Source: Acetivibrio alkalicellulosi (GTDB taxonomy: Bacteria > Bacillota > Clostridia > Acetivibrionales > Acetivibrionaceae). From it: 64,000 nucleotides of DNA. The notes under the pieces were generated by a model, which worked only from the letters and a program-made list of their open reading frames with translations, did not search any database and was not told where the DNA came from. Positions 36,629-47,144 of the stretch are shown here, one piece after another (position 1 is the stretch's first letter; every line of letters starts with the position of its first letter). The stretch covers positions 1,183,016 through 1,247,015 of the forward strand of contig VLTH01000002.1 of assembly GCA_008125075.1 (NCBI GenBank), in the 5' to 3' direction. Made by a program: the position numbers and the translations under genes.

Positions 36629-39577
36629 ATGAATTCCACTAAAACTGCTGATTATTTTGCTAAATTAATTCTTTCAACCATTATGAGTTTTAGTTTTATA
36701 TACCCAATTACAACAACCCTATCTTTTCCCTATAAGCCTTATGATATCATAGGATTATCTTTGGCCATGCTATTAGTATTCTCTCTTTTAACTCTTAAAA
36801 CATATATAACAAAGCTTACGTTGTTTTTTACAGGCATAGCTCTTTTAGCAGTGTTAATATACTTATTAAAAAATGATCTTTTGTATTATATTTATGATCC
36901 TTTTATATGGTTTTTTAATTATATTAATCTTATTGAGCCCACCAATCCTGATCATTACTTGTTTATTACATTGGTGTTTTCTTTACCAATTTCACTATTT
37001 GTTTATATTTTTACTTTTAAAAAGTTTAATTTTCTTATTATTGCAATAAGTGGTGTTTTACTGTTTTCTTCTCAATGGATGTTAAAGTATTTTGTTGTTG
37101 AAAGAGCCTACATTTCATTCTATACATTTTCAGCTTCAATACTTGTATATTATTTTATCCATGTTTATTATAGAAAATCAAAAGAACCTTCAAATGACAT
37201 TATTGGCTTTTCTAGTTTTATAGTGTGGATATTTCCAGTATGTATTTTGATAGTATTAATTACAAATTTTATTCCAGTTAGTTCAAAACCAATACAATGG
37301 GAATGGATGGACAACAACATTCAGACCATTTATAATAAGTTTTACTTAAATTTAGGTATAGACGGGAAATTAAACAATATTGATCATATGGGAAAATTCT
37401 CATTGTCAAACATTGGTTTTGGTGCTGAAAATACACTAGGTGGAAATATAACACTTGACAGAACAAAGGTTCTAGAAGTTGAATCACCAAGGAGAGTATA
37501 CTTAAGAGGTAGAGCAAGTGACACTTATAGTGACAACTCTTGGAGTGTATCAATTCCATATGAATCATATCACTCCTGGTATCCAAATATCACTGAATAC
37601 AATAACATTGATAATTCAAACAACTCGCTACAGTTTGACATATCTGAGTTGAATTTAGGGCTACCCATACTAACTCAAAAAGCTTATCCTGAAATTATAG
37701 ATTATGATGATTTTACTTCAGCCTTTTTGTGGGAAAACTCTGTGCAAGTCAACTATGAAAATATAAAAACCACATCAATTTTTGCTCCTCTAAAATCAAT
37801 AAATTTTAAATTTGATAATACAATTGATAGGCATAATATTTCAGTTGATTTTGAAGGAATTTTGACCTATTCAGCTTCTTTAGGGCGTGATTTTTCCTAC
37901 TCAATTGAAAATTATGTCCTTAACACTCAAAACGAAGAGCTAAAAAACATTTTAAGGCAAAGTTATTACGGCTTTTACAATAATGAGTATGAGAAAAAAA
38001 TAGATATAATATATGAACATATTATTGATAACGTCTATACGCATTTAATAGAGTATTTTGAAAATGAATATCATACAGACGAAATACAATCTAGTAATAA
38101 TCACGCTCCTTATGGTAGCTTTAGTATAGAAGAAACTGACACTCACTTTGAGAGTAACTATGATATATCCGAAGGCCAATTTGATAATATTTACTCTCCT
38201 GTAGTAGAATTGTCTCCAATTCTACTTGAGCCATTCTTTTCGTCTCAATCACCAATTAGTGGAGCCCCGTATTTAGATAGATTCCATGATCCACAATTTG
38301 ATCCACGAAGTTTTTCCCGACCATCAACTAACTATATATATAATGATCTAAGTGATGTTGAAACTTTTTTTTCACCTGACCTTAAATATCTTTTAATAAA
38401 TTCCTTTGCAACACAATATAATCCTGATTACTTTAATAATGACCTTTATGAGTTTTTTATATACATCCTTACTGATTACTTTTATAGAGAGTTTATGGAT
38501 TATGGTTATGACAGAAGCTTCTTTTACGATTATGTAAATAAGGGTTGCATAGAATTATATAATAATGGTTTATTATTTGAGTGTAATAATATGGGTTTCT
38601 TTGAAAATTATTCTAACTATAATTTTGCACGATATATTCAACTACCAGATAGTATACCTCAAAGAGTATATGATTTAGCCAATGAAATAACTATGGATTT
38701 AGATAATGCTTATGATATGGCAAGTACAATAGAATCATACCTTAGAGAAAACTATTTCTACACATTGATGCCTGGTGATACACCTTCTGGGAGAGATTTT
38801 GTAGATTATTATCTTTTTGATTTAAAAGAAGGATACTGCACTTATCATGCCACTGCAATGGTTATTCTATTAAGAAGTCTTAATATACCTGCTAGGTATG
38901 TTGAAGGTTTTATTCTTCCAATGAGACGCTCAAAAAATGATATTTATGAAGTAACAAACGAGCAAGCTCATGCCTGGGTAGAAGCATATTTTGAAGGGAT
39001 TGGATGGATTACTTTTGAGCCCACTTCAAGTTATGGTCAATATCAGAATAATGAGCCCACACCTACTCCAAGTCAATCTCAACAGCCTACCAATACAAGC
39101 ACTCCAACTGATAGCTTTATTGGCGAAATAGAAGATTTACAAGAAAATATAAAATTTTTAGATACTAAAGTTGTTCGTATTTTTCTTATTGTTTTAGCAT
39201 CTATTATGCCAATCATTTTATTCATAGTATTTAAAAAAATGTTACGCAAATCAAGGCTTAAAAAATTATATAACATGAACTCTAGAGAAAGTGTTATAAA
39301 ACTATTTGAAATATATTTAAAGCTTTTAAATATTCAAAACCGATTTATTAAAAAGGGTGAAACACCTCTTGAATATGCTGAACGAGTAGATAAATATGGA
39401 TATTTTTATCCCTATAGTTTTAAAACTATAACAGACCTTTTTGTAAAAGCACGATACAGTCAACTTGAAATAACTCAAACAGAAAAAGACCTGGTCTTTC
39501 AATTTTATAATCATGTGCTGGCTGCAACACGAAAAAAAATAGGCTTTCTAAGGTACTTTTTTACCATTTATCTATAA
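36629..39577 (+). CDS. Transglutaminase-like membrane protein (TgpA type)
   Basis: The 982-residue protein has about seven membrane helices in its first 215 residues (DUF3488-like) and a large external region. The transglutaminase core follows, with Cys737 in GYCTYHATAMV, His781 in NEQAHAWVEAY and the acidic residue in ITFEPTSSYG. After a Pro/Thr/Ser/Gln linker a single helix (about 848-870) leads to a cytosolic DUF4129-like tail. The external part before the core (about 290-690) is longer than in most homologues and rich in Asn, Tyr and Phe. It is the third gene of the MoxR operon. Cross-linking or protease-like processing of envelope proteins is the likely role. Confidence 0.92.
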   Translation: MNSTKTADYFAKLILSTIMSFSFIYPITTTLSFPYKPYDIIGLSLAMLLVFSLLTLKTYITKLTLFFTGIALLAVLIYLLKNDLLYYIYDPFIWFFNYINLIEPTNPDHYLFITLVFSLPISLFVYIFTFKKFNFLIIAISGVLLFSSQWMLKYFVVERAYISFYTFSASILVYYFIHVYYRKSKEPSNDIIGFSSFIVWIFPVCILIVLITNFIPVSSKPIQWEWMDNNIQTIYNKFYLNLGIDGKLNNIDHMGKFSLSNIGFGAENTLGGNITLDRTKVLEVESPRRVYLRGRASDTYSDNSWSVSIPYESYHSWYPNITEYNNIDNSNNSLQFDISELNLGLPILTQKAYPEIIDYDDFTSAFLWENSVQVNYENIKTTSIFAPLKSINFKFDNTIDRHNISVDFEGILTYSASLGRDFSYSIENYVLNTQNEELKNILRQSYYGFYNNEYEKKIDIIYEHIIDNVYTHLIEYFENEYHTDEIQSSNNHAPYGSFSIEETDTHFESNYDISEGQFDNIYSPVVELSPILLEPFFSSQSPISGAPYLDRFHDPQFDPRSFSRPSTNYIYNDLSDVETFFSPDLKYLLINSFATQYNPDYFNNDLYEFFIYILTDYFYREFMDYGYDRSFFYDYVNKGCIELYNNGLLFECNNMGFFENYSNYNFARYIQLPDSIPQRVYDLANEITMDLDNAYDMASTIESYLRENYFYTLMPGDTPSGRDFVDYYLFDLKEGYCTYHATAMVILLRSLNIPARYVEGFILPMRRSKNDIYEVTNEQAHAWVEAYFEGIGWITFEPTSSYGQYQNNEPTPTPSQSQQPTNTSTPTDSFIGEIEDLQENIKFLDTKVVRIFLIVLASIMPIILFIVFKKMLRKSRLKKLYNMNSRESVIKLFEIYLKLLNIQNRFIKKGETPLEYAERVDKYGYFYPYSFKTITDLFVKARYSQLEITQTEKDLVFQFYNHVLAATRKKIGFLRYFFTIYL

Positions 39578-39656
39578 CGTCAGTAATCACAAATAAAAGC
39601 TCAGTCCATCTAGCCCTAACCCTTTAAGACTTTCCCTTTGTTACAATACCTCTCAT

Positions 39657-39689
39657 AAAATTAAGGAGGCAATAAGCCTCCTTAATTTT
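39657..39689. terminator. Bidirectional terminator between transglutaminase and glyA genes
   Basis: A perfect stem AAAATTAAGGAGGC / GCCTCCTTAATTTT with a loop of five bases sits between convergent genes. Confidence 0.85.
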
Positions 39690-39705
39690 ATTTATAAAAA
39701 TATTA

Positions 39706-39815
39706 TAATGTATTACTTAATATTTGAAATTACTTCCACTACTATTTCACTATAATCCTATTTGATACCAAATAGCTCTAGCGAATGTTGAAGTACTACT
39801 TCAGACATTCCTTAG
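39706..39815. repeat. Dispersed palindromic repeat, copy at glyA end
   Basis: Shares CTTCCACTACTATTTCACTA and the inner palindrome TATTTGATACCAAATA with the copies near 49.8 and 63.3 kb. Its right end overlaps the glyA stop codon. Confidence 0.65.
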
Positions 39816-41050
39816 GCATATAAAGGGTGCTTGTCACATAAAAGTTTTACTCTTTCTTTAACAGCGCCGCTATTTTTCTCATAGTCTGTCAAAGTCATAT
39901 TGATAAGAGTTGCTACTTCTATCATATCTTCTTCCTTCATTCCTCTTGCAGTAACTGCAGGAGTTCCAATTCTGATTCCACTTGTAATAAATGGACTTTG
40001 TGTATCAAATGGAATCCCATTTTTATTTACCGTAATGTATACCTCATCTAACATATTCTGTGCATCTTTGCCCGTTAGATCCTTATTTCTCAAATCAACA
40101 AGCATAAGGTGATTATCAGTGCCTCCAGATACAACATTTAATCCTTTTTCTATTAAAGTATTAGCTAAGACATTAGCATTTTTAACTATTTGTGTTTGAT
40201 ACTCCTTAAATTCCTGTGACATTACTTCTTTAAAGCTTACAGCTTTTGCTGCAATGATATGCATTAAAGGACCACCCTGTATCCCTGGAAAAACTGCCTT
40301 ATTTATCATTTTGGCATACTCTTCCTTACATAAAATCATTCCACCTCTTGGCCCTCTTAAAGTCTTATGTGTAGTAGTTGTTACAAAGTGAGCATGTGGA
40401 ACTGGATTAGGATGTAGCCCTGCTGCAATAAGACCTGCAATATGTGCCATGTCAACAAGTAAGTAAGCTCCCACCTCATCTGCTATTTCTCTAAAAGCTT
40501 TAAAATCTAGAATTCTTGGGTATGCACTAGCACCAGCAACAATTAATTTTGGCTTAGAACTAATGGCTCTTTTTCTTACATCATCATAATCTATTAAAAA
40601 ATTGTCTTCTCTTACACCATATGATTCAACTTTATAGTATTTACCAGAAATATTAACTGGACTACCATGGCTTAAATGACCACCGTGTGCTAGATCCATG
40701 CCAAGTATAGTATCTCCAGGATTTAAAACTGCAAAAAACACTGCCATATTTGCTTGAGCTCCTGAATGTGGCTGTACATTAGCATGCTCAGCACCAAATA
40801 TCTCCTTTGCACGCTCAATTGCTATATTTTCAACTACATCAACACATTCACATCCACCATAGTACCTTTTACCTGGATAACCTTCCGCGTATTTATTGGT
40901 AAGGGGAGTGCCCATAGCTTCCATTACAGCACTACTGACAAAATTTTCAGACGCTATAAGTTCTATTTTATTTCTTTGCCTTTCAACCTCTTGTTCAATT
41001 GCTTCTGCAATTTTAGCATCAAATTTTGATATTTCATTTAAACTATACAT
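39812..41050 (-). CDS. glyA: Serine hydroxymethyltransferase
   Basis: The 412-residue PLP enzyme converts serine and tetrahydrofolate to glycine and methylene-tetrahydrofolate. Landmarks are [35 protein letters not shown], the [10 protein letters not shown] region and Lys229 in [14 protein letters not shown], which binds PLP. Length is standard. Ribosome site is AGGAGG. The stop codon lies inside a dispersed palindromic repeat. It appears to be a single-gene unit. Confidence 0.97.
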   Translation of the reverse strand: MYSLNEISKFDAKIAEAIEQEVERQRNKIELIASENFVSSAVMEAMGTPLTNKYAEGYPGKRYYGGCECVDVVENIAIERAKEIFGAEHANVQPHSGAQANMAVFFAVLNPGDTILGMDLAHGGHLSHGSPVNISGKYYKVESYGVREDNFLIDYDDVRKRAISSKPKLIVAGASAYPRILDFKAFREIADEVGAYLLVDMAHIAGLIAAGLHPNPVPHAHFVTTTTHKTLRGPRGGMILCKEEYAKMINKAVFPGIQGGPLMHIIAAKAVSFKEVMSQEFKEYQTQIVKNANVLANTLIEKGLNVVSGGTDNHLMLVDLRNKDLTGKDAQNMLDEVYITVNKNGIPFDTQSPFITSGIRIGTPAVTARGMKEEDMIEVATLINMTLTDYEKNSGAVKERVKLLCDKHPLYA

Positions 41051-41191
41051 ATAATAACCTCCTGTTAATTAAGGGAAGAAAATATCTTTACTCATCATAT
41101 AAGGATTAGCTGAAATTTTCGTAAATAAAAATATCTAATTTAGTTATTTTCAAAACCCCTATGATTATAATAATAATAAATAATAGCTATG

Positions 41192-41863
41192 TCAACTTTG
41201 TTTTTGCTCTTTTGCAATATGGTACTGTTCTCTTGCACTTTCCATTAATACTTTATTACTTCTAGCCTCATTAGAAGTTATCAATCTATTAAACCACACA
41301 ATGGATTCATCATAATTACCTATACGTCTATTAAGCTCTGCAATCATGTACATACATGTATATTTATCAAATTTACCAATAGGAAGATCCTCTTTATCAT
41401 AAACCTCATAGTAATACTTAAGGGCATAACTTATAAATTCCTTTTCTTTTTCATCTTTTAAAATTCTAAAAATCCATGCTATTCTAATACATATTTTTGC
41501 ATAATCACTGGGCTTTGACTTTATTTTTTGAAGATTGTAAAGTGCCAGTTTAAAAGCTTCAAGGCCTTTTTCAATGGTTCTTTCTCCAGAAAAACTTCTT
41601 TTTTTCCAATAGGGTGTTATACTCTTAATTATTTTGTTTGCATCACTTGAGGAAATGTTTTCAAACTTGTCACCTTGAGCTGCATACCCACAAAATTCAC
41701 ATACCCACACATCATAAATCAAAGGATTTACAGTTTCGTAATAAACACAAAAATCAGTATCTCTTTTTTCTATTACACAACTTTTTGATTTTACTTTTGT
41801 CACTTCAATTTTCTTCACACATACAGGACATATTACAGTTTTATTGTACAAAGAATTCTCCAT
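41192..41863 (-). CDS. DUF2225-family protein with zinc-ribbon-like N-terminus
   Basis: The 223-residue protein has two CxxC pairs, ICPVCVKK near residue 12 and WVCEFCGYAA near 55, which probably bind zinc. The second half is helical and TPR-like (FKLALYNLQKI, YSLRRIG-type repeats such as AELNRRIGNYDESIVWFNRL). This fits the DUF2225 family, of unknown biochemical role and common in clostridia. It follows the VanW gene by 23 bp and is probably co-transcribed with it. Confidence 0.85.
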   Translation of the reverse strand: MENSLYNKTVICPVCVKKIEVTKVKSKSCVIEKRDTDFCVYYETVNPLIYDVWVCEFCGYAAQGDKFENISSSDANKIIKSITPYWKKRSFSGERTIEKGLEAFKLALYNLQKIKSKPSDYAKICIRIAWIFRILKDEKEKEFISYALKYYYEVYDKEDLPIGKFDKYTCMYMIAELNRRIGNYDESIVWFNRLITSNEARSNKVLMESAREQYHIAKEQKQS

Positions 41864-41886
41864 TTTTATTACCCTCGCTTACTCTA

Positions 41887-43245
41887 TTATGGCTCTTGCG
41901 AGCCTATCCGTATTTTCCCCTGTACAGGTTTATATAAATCTTCTGATATTTTTTCTCTTTCAACAAGTTGATATCTTTCGTCATATGTCTCTCTATATAC
42001 CACAACTCTAATACCATAAATAGCTTCTCTGTCAACTGCTACTTTACCATATGGAAGTGATGTATCTACAACCACCTCAGATTTTTCTGGATTTATTCTG
42101 TCAACAATAACAGACTTCAATACTACATTATATTTTTTAGAATTTTTTTCTCCGATTATTCTTATAACTACACTTCCACCTACAACTTCTGCATTTATTA
42201 GTATGGGATAATTTTTGTTATTTTTAAACTTAAAATCAATGTACCCTTCGGCAATAGTTGCGTCCTGTCCTGGCTCTACATATCCTAGTGGTATTGAGTG
42301 ACTTACTCTTTCAATTACACTCAGCTTTGCCTTAAGAACAGCCACATATAATGTAGTAGTAACTTGGCAAACACCACCTCCTATTCCCTCAATTAACTGG
42401 TTTTTAATAATAACCGGTGCCTCTTTATAGCCGTTATTTTTTGTCCTAGTTCCAAGGGCCAAATCCATAGAAAACTCTTCACCCGGCATAAGAAGTTTAT
42501 TATTAATTCTTTCACATGCAAGTTTTATATTGTACGTTCTGTTAGCTTTGTTTGGATTAAAAGACGTAGAAAAAGAAGATATAACATCTTCAATATGCGA
42601 AATATCCTCATATACTATTTCTGGAATGACTTTTCTGACATCTAAAACTGTATCAGAAAAATCTCTTTCTAATATTTTATTTTCTATTATTTTAACATTT
42701 TTGTCAACATCAATATACTGCCCAATAACCTCTTTTTCAAAGTCTATCTGCCCATTAATATATTGAGCTGACGCATTCCTTTCTTTTCTTTCTATTTGAT
42801 TTTTTATGTCTGATACTATGTTTATCAGCTGTTCTCTAGAATAAGTTGAATGGGCAGTTATTCTTCTATTTGTAGTTCTTAAAATAAGTACATCCTTAAG
42901 TCTATTTATAATAGTTCCTTCTCTTCCAAACTTATATGCATTTTCAAGTGTATTATCAATAAGGAATTCATAAGAAATATCACTTAATGCTATTTCCCAT
43001 ACTCTATCCTCATAGACTAAAACTACTTTGTTGTCTTTTGCATAATTAACCAAATATTTTTCTATAAGTACCTTTGCATTATCTCTATCTAGGTCTGAGA
43101 CATCAATATCCTCAATACTAATACCTTTGTAAAAAGTCTTCTGATTTAATAGACTAAATAAACCTATAACAATTATTGTTAAAATAATACCCAGAACTAA
43201 TAAGAGAATTTTAAATTTGTTCTTATATAAATAATTACTCAACAT
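41887..43245 (-). CDS. VanW-family protein with peptidoglycan-binding-like domains
   Basis: The 452-residue protein has an N-terminal membrane anchor (about 13-33), two PG_binding_4-like regions (about 40-230) and the VanW domain (about 235-365). The domain shows MPGEEFSMD, EAPVIIKNQLIEGIGGGVCQ and VGYVEPGQDATI-type motifs. The C-terminal 80 residues are beta-rich. VanW proteins are linked to the cell surface and to vancomycin-resistance clusters, but their activity is unknown, and no van genes are present here. It is followed closely by the DUF2225 gene. Confidence 0.9.
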   Translation of the reverse strand: MLSNYLYKNKFKILLLVLGIILTIIVIGLFSLLNQKTFYKGISIEDIDVSDLDRDNAKVLIEKYLVNYAKDNKVVLVYEDRVWEIALSDISYEFLIDNTLENAYKFGREGTIINRLKDVLILRTTNRRITAHSTYSREQLINIVSDIKNQIERKERNASAQYINGQIDFEKEVIGQYIDVDKNVKIIENKILERDFSDTVLDVRKVIPEIVYEDISHIEDVISSFSTSFNPNKANRTYNIKLACERINNKLLMPGEEFSMDLALGTRTKNNGYKEAPVIIKNQLIEGIGGGVCQVTTTLYVAVLKAKLSVIERVSHSIPLGYVEPGQDATIAEGYIDFKFKNNKNYPILINAEVVGGSVVIRIIGEKNSKKYNVVLKSVIVDRINPEKSEVVVDTSLPYGKVAVDREAIYGIRVVVYRETYDERYQLVEREKISEDLYKPVQGKIRIGSQEP

Positions 43246-43433
43246 TTATATCCCTTCTAGGGTTATAGAAACTATAATACACCCTAAATTTTATAATGAT
43301 TTTATTATTATATAGATATTGTTGGTTAATTATATATTATTACATACATCCATATTTTAAATTTAATAATTCTGAGATTTTCTATCTTTAAAATACACAT
43401 TAAGAATAGAATTTCACATACACTAAATTTCTT

Positions 43434-44615
43434 TTACATCAATGAGTTTAATGTTAATACTTCCGTATCCTCAATTGCCTTGTCAATTAGTTCCGGTAAA
43501 TTGGCTTTACTTTCAGAAAGCTTAATTCTATTAAGCTGAGGCTTTGTGTTGGGATGCTTTGCTACAAAAACCGTGCAACAGTCTTCATATGGAAGAATAG
43601 ATGTTTCATAAGTCCCAATTTTTCTAGCTAAATCAATAACTTCATTTTTGTCCATCCCAATAAGTGGTCTAAAAACAGGTAATGTAACCACTTCATTTGT
43701 AACTGCAAGGCTTTGAATTGTCTGACTAGCTACCTGCCCCACACTTTCTCCTGTAATAAGTGCTAAGCTCCCTGTCTTATTGGCAATTTTTTCAGCTATC
43801 TCCATCATTACTCTTCTCATTATTATAGTCATCTGATCAGCGGGACACTTTTCATTTATCTCTAATTGTATCTGGGTAAAAGGAACGATATGAAGATTAA
43901 TTCTATAGCAGTACTCAGAGAGTATTTTAGCAAGTTCAATTACTTTATCTTTAGCCCTTTCGCTTGTATAAGGATAACTATAGAAATGAACTGCCTCTAT
44001 TTCAACACCTCTTTTACCTATCATCCATCCTGCTACAGGACTGTCAATTCCACCTGATAAAAGGAGCATGGCTTTTCCATTTGTTCCAATAGGCATACCA
44101 CATACAGATGGAATTATTTCAGAATAAATGTAAGTATATTCTCTCACTTCTACATAGACTATAAATGACGGATTATTCACATCCACACTAATATTAGGTA
44201 CGTTTGTAAGTAAGTGAGCTCCAAGTTCCCTGCTTATTTCAGGTGAATCCATGTGAAATCGCTTGTTTCCTCTTTTGGTTTCAACTTTAAAAGTGGAATA
44301 TCCTTTTCTTTCTACCAACTCTGTTACCATTTCTAAAGCACTTTTTTTTATAACCTCAAAATCTGATTCTATTTCCCAAACAGCACTTACAGAAACTATA
44401 CCAAAAACTTTCGAAAGAATACTTAATGCCTCACTAAAATCATAGTTATCCTCTTCAGGCTCAATGTATATTCTTGCTTGAGATTTTTTTATTCTTACCT
44501 TTCCAAGTTTATGAATAACCTTCTTAATATTACTAATAAGTTTGTTTTCAAAAAGAGGTCTGTTTAACCCTTTAAGAAGGATTTCTCCATACCTAACCAA
44601 TATTACCTTTTTCAT
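43434..44615 (-). CDS. thiI: tRNA 4-thiouridine synthase / thiamine sulfur-transfer protein ThiI
   Basis: The 393-residue enzyme makes 4-thiouridine at position 8 of tRNAs. It has an N-terminal ferredoxin-like and THUMP region (to about 165) and a PP-loop domain with ATP motif LLLSGGIDSPVAGWM. ITGESVGQVASQT follows. There is no C-terminal rhodanese domain, as is usual in Firmicutes, so sulfur probably comes straight from the cysteine desulfurase encoded just upstream. The two genes overlap by 4 bp (ATGA). Confidence 0.96.
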   Translation of the reverse strand: MKKVILVRYGEILLKGLNRPLFENKLISNIKKVIHKLGKVRIKKSQARIYIEPEEDNYDFSEALSILSKVFGIVSVSAVWEIESDFEVIKKSALEMVTELVERKGYSTFKVETKRGNKRFHMDSPEISRELGAHLLTNVPNISVDVNNPSFIVYVEVREYTYIYSEIIPSVCGMPIGTNGKAMLLLSGGIDSPVAGWMIGKRGVEIEAVHFYSYPYTSERAKDKVIELAKILSEYCYRINLHIVPFTQIQLEINEKCPADQMTIIMRRVMMEIAEKIANKTGSLALITGESVGQVASQTIQSLAVTNEVVTLPVFRPLIGMDKNEVIDLARKIGTYETSILPYEDCCTVFVAKHPNTKPQLNRIKLSESKANLPELIDKAIEDTEVLTLNSLM

Positions 44616-45775
44616 CTTTTACCTCCGCCTTTTATTTTTATTTTAGGTATAATATCTTTTAGAGCATTTATTGTCTCTTCTATATCTTCCACTGTATTAT
44701 TTGAAGAAAAGCTAAACCTTATAGCACCTTCAATAATATCTGGAGAAAGTCCTAAAGCTTTAAGTACATGACTATGAACATTTTTCTTAGATGAACAGGC
44801 TGCCCCTGTAGACACAAAAATGTTTTTTTCTTCAAGATGATGAAGAAGCACTTCACTTTTTATATTTTTAAAAGATACATTTAGAATATATGGAGATGAA
44901 TTAGTTGGTGATATTATTTCTACTTCTCCAATATCTGAAAGTAATTTATTTAATAATAATTCTCTTAAGCCATAGCAAGCTTTAGTGTTTTTTTCCATGG
45001 ATTCAAAAGCAATTTGTGCTGCAACACCAAAACCATAAATTCCTGATACATTTTCTGTTCCCGATCGTATAGAACTCTCCTGTCCTCCTCCAAACAGTAT
45101 AGGTTTAATTCTCACATCTTTATTAATATATAAAGCACCTACACCTTTAGGCCCATGTATTTTGTGAGAACTTATTGTCATAATATCTATGCCATACTTT
45201 TTTGGATTAATATTCATTTTACCATATGCTTGTACAGCATCAACATGTATTACAACATCTTTGCCAATACTGTTTTTTATCTTTGCAACTTCATCAATAG
45301 GTTCAATAGTACCTGTCTCATTATTAACATATATAATACTTATTAATGATGTGTCTTTACATATTTTATCTTTAAGACCATTAATATTTAAAACACCATA
45401 TCTGTCAACATCTAAAAAATCTATTTTATATCCCTGGCTGGACAGATAATTAAAAACTTCAATTACAGATGGATGTTCTATTTTTGATGTTATTATATGC
45501 TTTCCCTTGCGAGGATTTCCTGCTAGATAACCTAATATAGCAAGGTTATTAGCTTCTGTACCTCCTGATGTAAAATAAACCTCATCTCTTTTAGCTCCAA
45601 GTGTCATAGCAATAATTTCTTTAGACCTTTTAATATGTTTTTCGGCTTCAATGCCTTTTTTATGTAACGATGATGGATTTCCATATACATTTATATTTAT
45701 ATCATTAACAGCATCAACAACTCTTTGATAAGGCTTTGTAGTTGCGCTATTATCTAAATATATCTCCCTATTCAT
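44612..45775 (-). CDS. Cysteine desulfurase (NifS/IscS type, paired with ThiI)
   Basis: The 387-residue PLP enzyme releases sulfur from cysteine. PLP-binding Lys205 lies in SSHKIHGPKGVGAL, and the catalytic Cys327 in VSTGAACSSKKN. The N-terminus MNREIYLDNSATTKPYQRV is typical. The gene ends in the overlap with thiI, so it most likely supplies sulfur for tRNA thiolation, as NifZ does in Bacillus. A separate role in Fe-S assembly is less likely because no IscU or SUF gene is nearby. Confidence 0.94.
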   Translation of the reverse strand: MNREIYLDNSATTKPYQRVVDAVNDININVYGNPSSLHKKGIEAEKHIKRSKEIIAMTLGAKRDEVYFTSGGTEANNLAILGYLAGNPRKGKHIITSKIEHPSVIEVFNYLSSQGYKIDFLDVDRYGVLNINGLKDKICKDTSLISIIYVNNETGTIEPIDEVAKIKNSIGKDVVIHVDAVQAYGKMNINPKKYGIDIMTISSHKIHGPKGVGALYINKDVRIKPILFGGGQESSIRSGTENVSGIYGFGVAAQIAFESMEKNTKACYGLRELLLNKLLSDIGEVEIISPTNSSPYILNVSFKNIKSEVLLHHLEEKNIFVSTGAACSSKKNVHSHVLKALGLSPDIIEGAIRFSFSSNNTVEDIEETINALKDIIPKIKIKGGGKR

Positions 45776-45927
45776 CTAATCTTTCCTCCATATTAACATC
45801 TGTAATTTTTATTACATATCTTATCCTATTGCCCATAAAGTATTCTAGCATATCATAGCACTCACTGCAATCAAACTTAAAAAACGGGTGCATGTAACAA
45901 ATGTGAAGAATAATATGCACCCTAAAA

Positions 45928-45953
45928 AAACCACCTTACCTAAGGTGGTTTTT
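45928..45953. terminator. Hairpin terminator upstream of the desulfurase gene
   Basis: AAACCACCTTA / TAAGGTGGTTT with A and T tracts on the two sides. It lies 46 bp beyond the PilZ gene's stop on the other side, and serves that gene on the plus-to-minus boundary or acts bidirectionally. Confidence 0.6.
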
Positions 45954-45999
45954 AATATATTAACCAGTTGATCTCCTCAATGAGACTTAATATTATATT

Positions 46000-46662
46000 T
46001 TAAAGATAATCAGAATTCAACCATTTCATATAATGGTACAAGCACTTTAAATTAGATTCAGATATGCCTATTATTTCTATACCATATTCATAGTAGTCTT
46101 TTATATTTGTTATTCTTACAATTTTCCCATTAAAATTCATCTTATTTGTTCTATCTAAAATCACTTCTACGTCAATTATATCCTCATATGTAAGAACTTC
46201 TTTACAATATACTTTTACTCCGCCTGAACTAATATTCTTAACTACTGCAAAAATCGGGGTCACAAATCCTGATACCTTAATAGTAGAAGTCATGCTAACA
46301 TAATATCTCTGATGTTTTCGCAAATCTTTAAATTTCTCAACACCAGTTACATTTATACTCATTTTTATTGGATTTATGCTATAAATATAACTGATAACAC
46401 CTGTCAGAACATACAGCTCTTTATTCATAGAATAATTTATGACAACATGATCTTCAGGAAAAAATAAAGTTTCTTTTATAGCATCTTTTATCTTTAATGT
46501 TATTGTGTTCTCTGTTCTCTCTAAAATAGCAGAATTAACAAACTCAAACATTCTAAAATGCTTTAACTCAGCTCCACTATTAACTCTTATTATCTTAGTT
46601 AAATTTTTGGTAGTAAAAAAACTCAGCATACCCATTCCTTTATCTAAATCATACTTTGACAT
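46000..46662 (-). CDS. PilZ-domain c-di-GMP effector (YcgR/YpfA-like)
   Basis: The 220-residue protein has an N-terminal YcgR-like beta domain (about 20-105) and a PilZ domain (about 110-215). The c-di-GMP-binding residues are in place: the RxxxR arm is LRKHQRYYVSM and the second motif is NISSGGVKVY (NxSxxG). Proteins of this type slow flagellar motors or affect secretion in response to c-di-GMP. A TAAAGGAGTGG site precedes the ATG. A c-di-GMP riboswitch lies about 300 bp upstream on the opposite strand. Confidence 0.92.
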   Translation of the reverse strand: MSKYDLDKGMGMLSFFTTKNLTKIIRVNSGAELKHFRMFEFVNSAILERTENTITLKIKDAIKETLFFPEDHVVINYSMNKELYVLTGVISYIYSINPIKMSINVTGVEKFKDLRKHQRYYVSMTSTIKVSGFVTPIFAVVKNISSGGVKVYCKEVLTYEDIIDVEVILDRTNKMNFNGKIVRITNIKDYYEYGIEIIGISESNLKCLYHYMKWLNSDYL

Positions 46663-46895
46663 AACCCCACTCCTTTAGAGTCTGAATAATGTTAGAAATT
46701 TTTTACAAAAATATGGGTACCAAACCTCATTATTTGAGAATTTTTTTAAGATAGATTTTCAATAATTAAGCTTTTGGTAAATGTATACTATAAAGTATCA
46801 AATGTTTTTTTAATTATACCACAATATTTCAATAATCAACATAGTTTTTATGTTATTTTATTTTTTTTTTACTTTATTTTTATTATTCTGTGTGC

Positions 46896-46901
46896 TATAA
46901 T
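46896..46901 (+). promoter_or_regulatory. Likely -10 box for the riboswitch transcript
   Basis: A perfect TATAAT on the plus strand about 60 bp before the riboswitch core. The -35 region is T-rich and unclear. Confidence 0.5.
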
Positions 46902-46959
46902 ATATTTATAGCACAATATTTCCTCCCTATAGGTATAAGGAGATAAGCTGTGACTTATG

Positions 46960-47038
46960 AAACAGGGCAAAACCATTGAAAAATGGTGACGCAAAGCTTT
47001 GGGTCTAATGTATTTTACTATGATTGCCAGGCTGCCAT
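46960..47038 (+). ncRNA. c-di-GMP-I (GEMM) riboswitch aptamer
   Basis: The plus strand reads ACAGGGCAAAACCATT, a GAAA tetraloop, AATGGTGACGCAAAGC, TTTGGGTCTAA and finally ATGATTGCCAGGCTGCC. These match the conserved parts of the c-di-GMP-I aptamer (GGGCAAACC, GACGCAAAGC, CTAA, TTGCC.GG.TGCC). The P1b stem CCATT-GAAA-AATGG forms perfectly. I see no terminator stem or start codon after it, so the output is unclear. Confidence 0.88.
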
Positions 47039-47144
47039 TAAAAGTTCTGTTTATTCTCTTTAAATAAGTGTTAAAGGTTATTATAGTCATATATATTTCC
47101 TTATACCGTTTTTTATTACTTTTCTGTTCCTATATTACTTCTGT

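Larger units (their letters stand above)
46663..47144. other. Intergenic region holding an orphan riboswitch
   Basis: About 480 bp between the divergent-to-PilZ side and the recO 3' end. It contains poly-T/A tracts, a -10 box, the c-di-GMP-I riboswitch and about 105 bp of AT-rich sequence after it. No plus-strand gene follows. Confidence 0.6.

Noticed and set aside
41051-41191. Glycine or T-box riboswitch upstream of glyA
   Set aside because: The leader is short, AT-rich and lacks the conserved cores of both classes.
41887-43245. Vancomycin-resistance role of the VanW gene
   Set aside because: No vanHAX, vanS/R or vanY genes are nearby, and VanW-family proteins are common in clostridia without resistance.
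44612-45775. Assignment as the main Fe-S cluster desulfurase
   Set aside because: It overlaps thiI and no iscU or suf genes are nearby, so a tRNA-thiolation role is more likely.
46869-47090. Minus-strand open frame across the riboswitch
   Set aside because: It is antisense to a conserved c-di-GMP aptamer and has no ribosome site.
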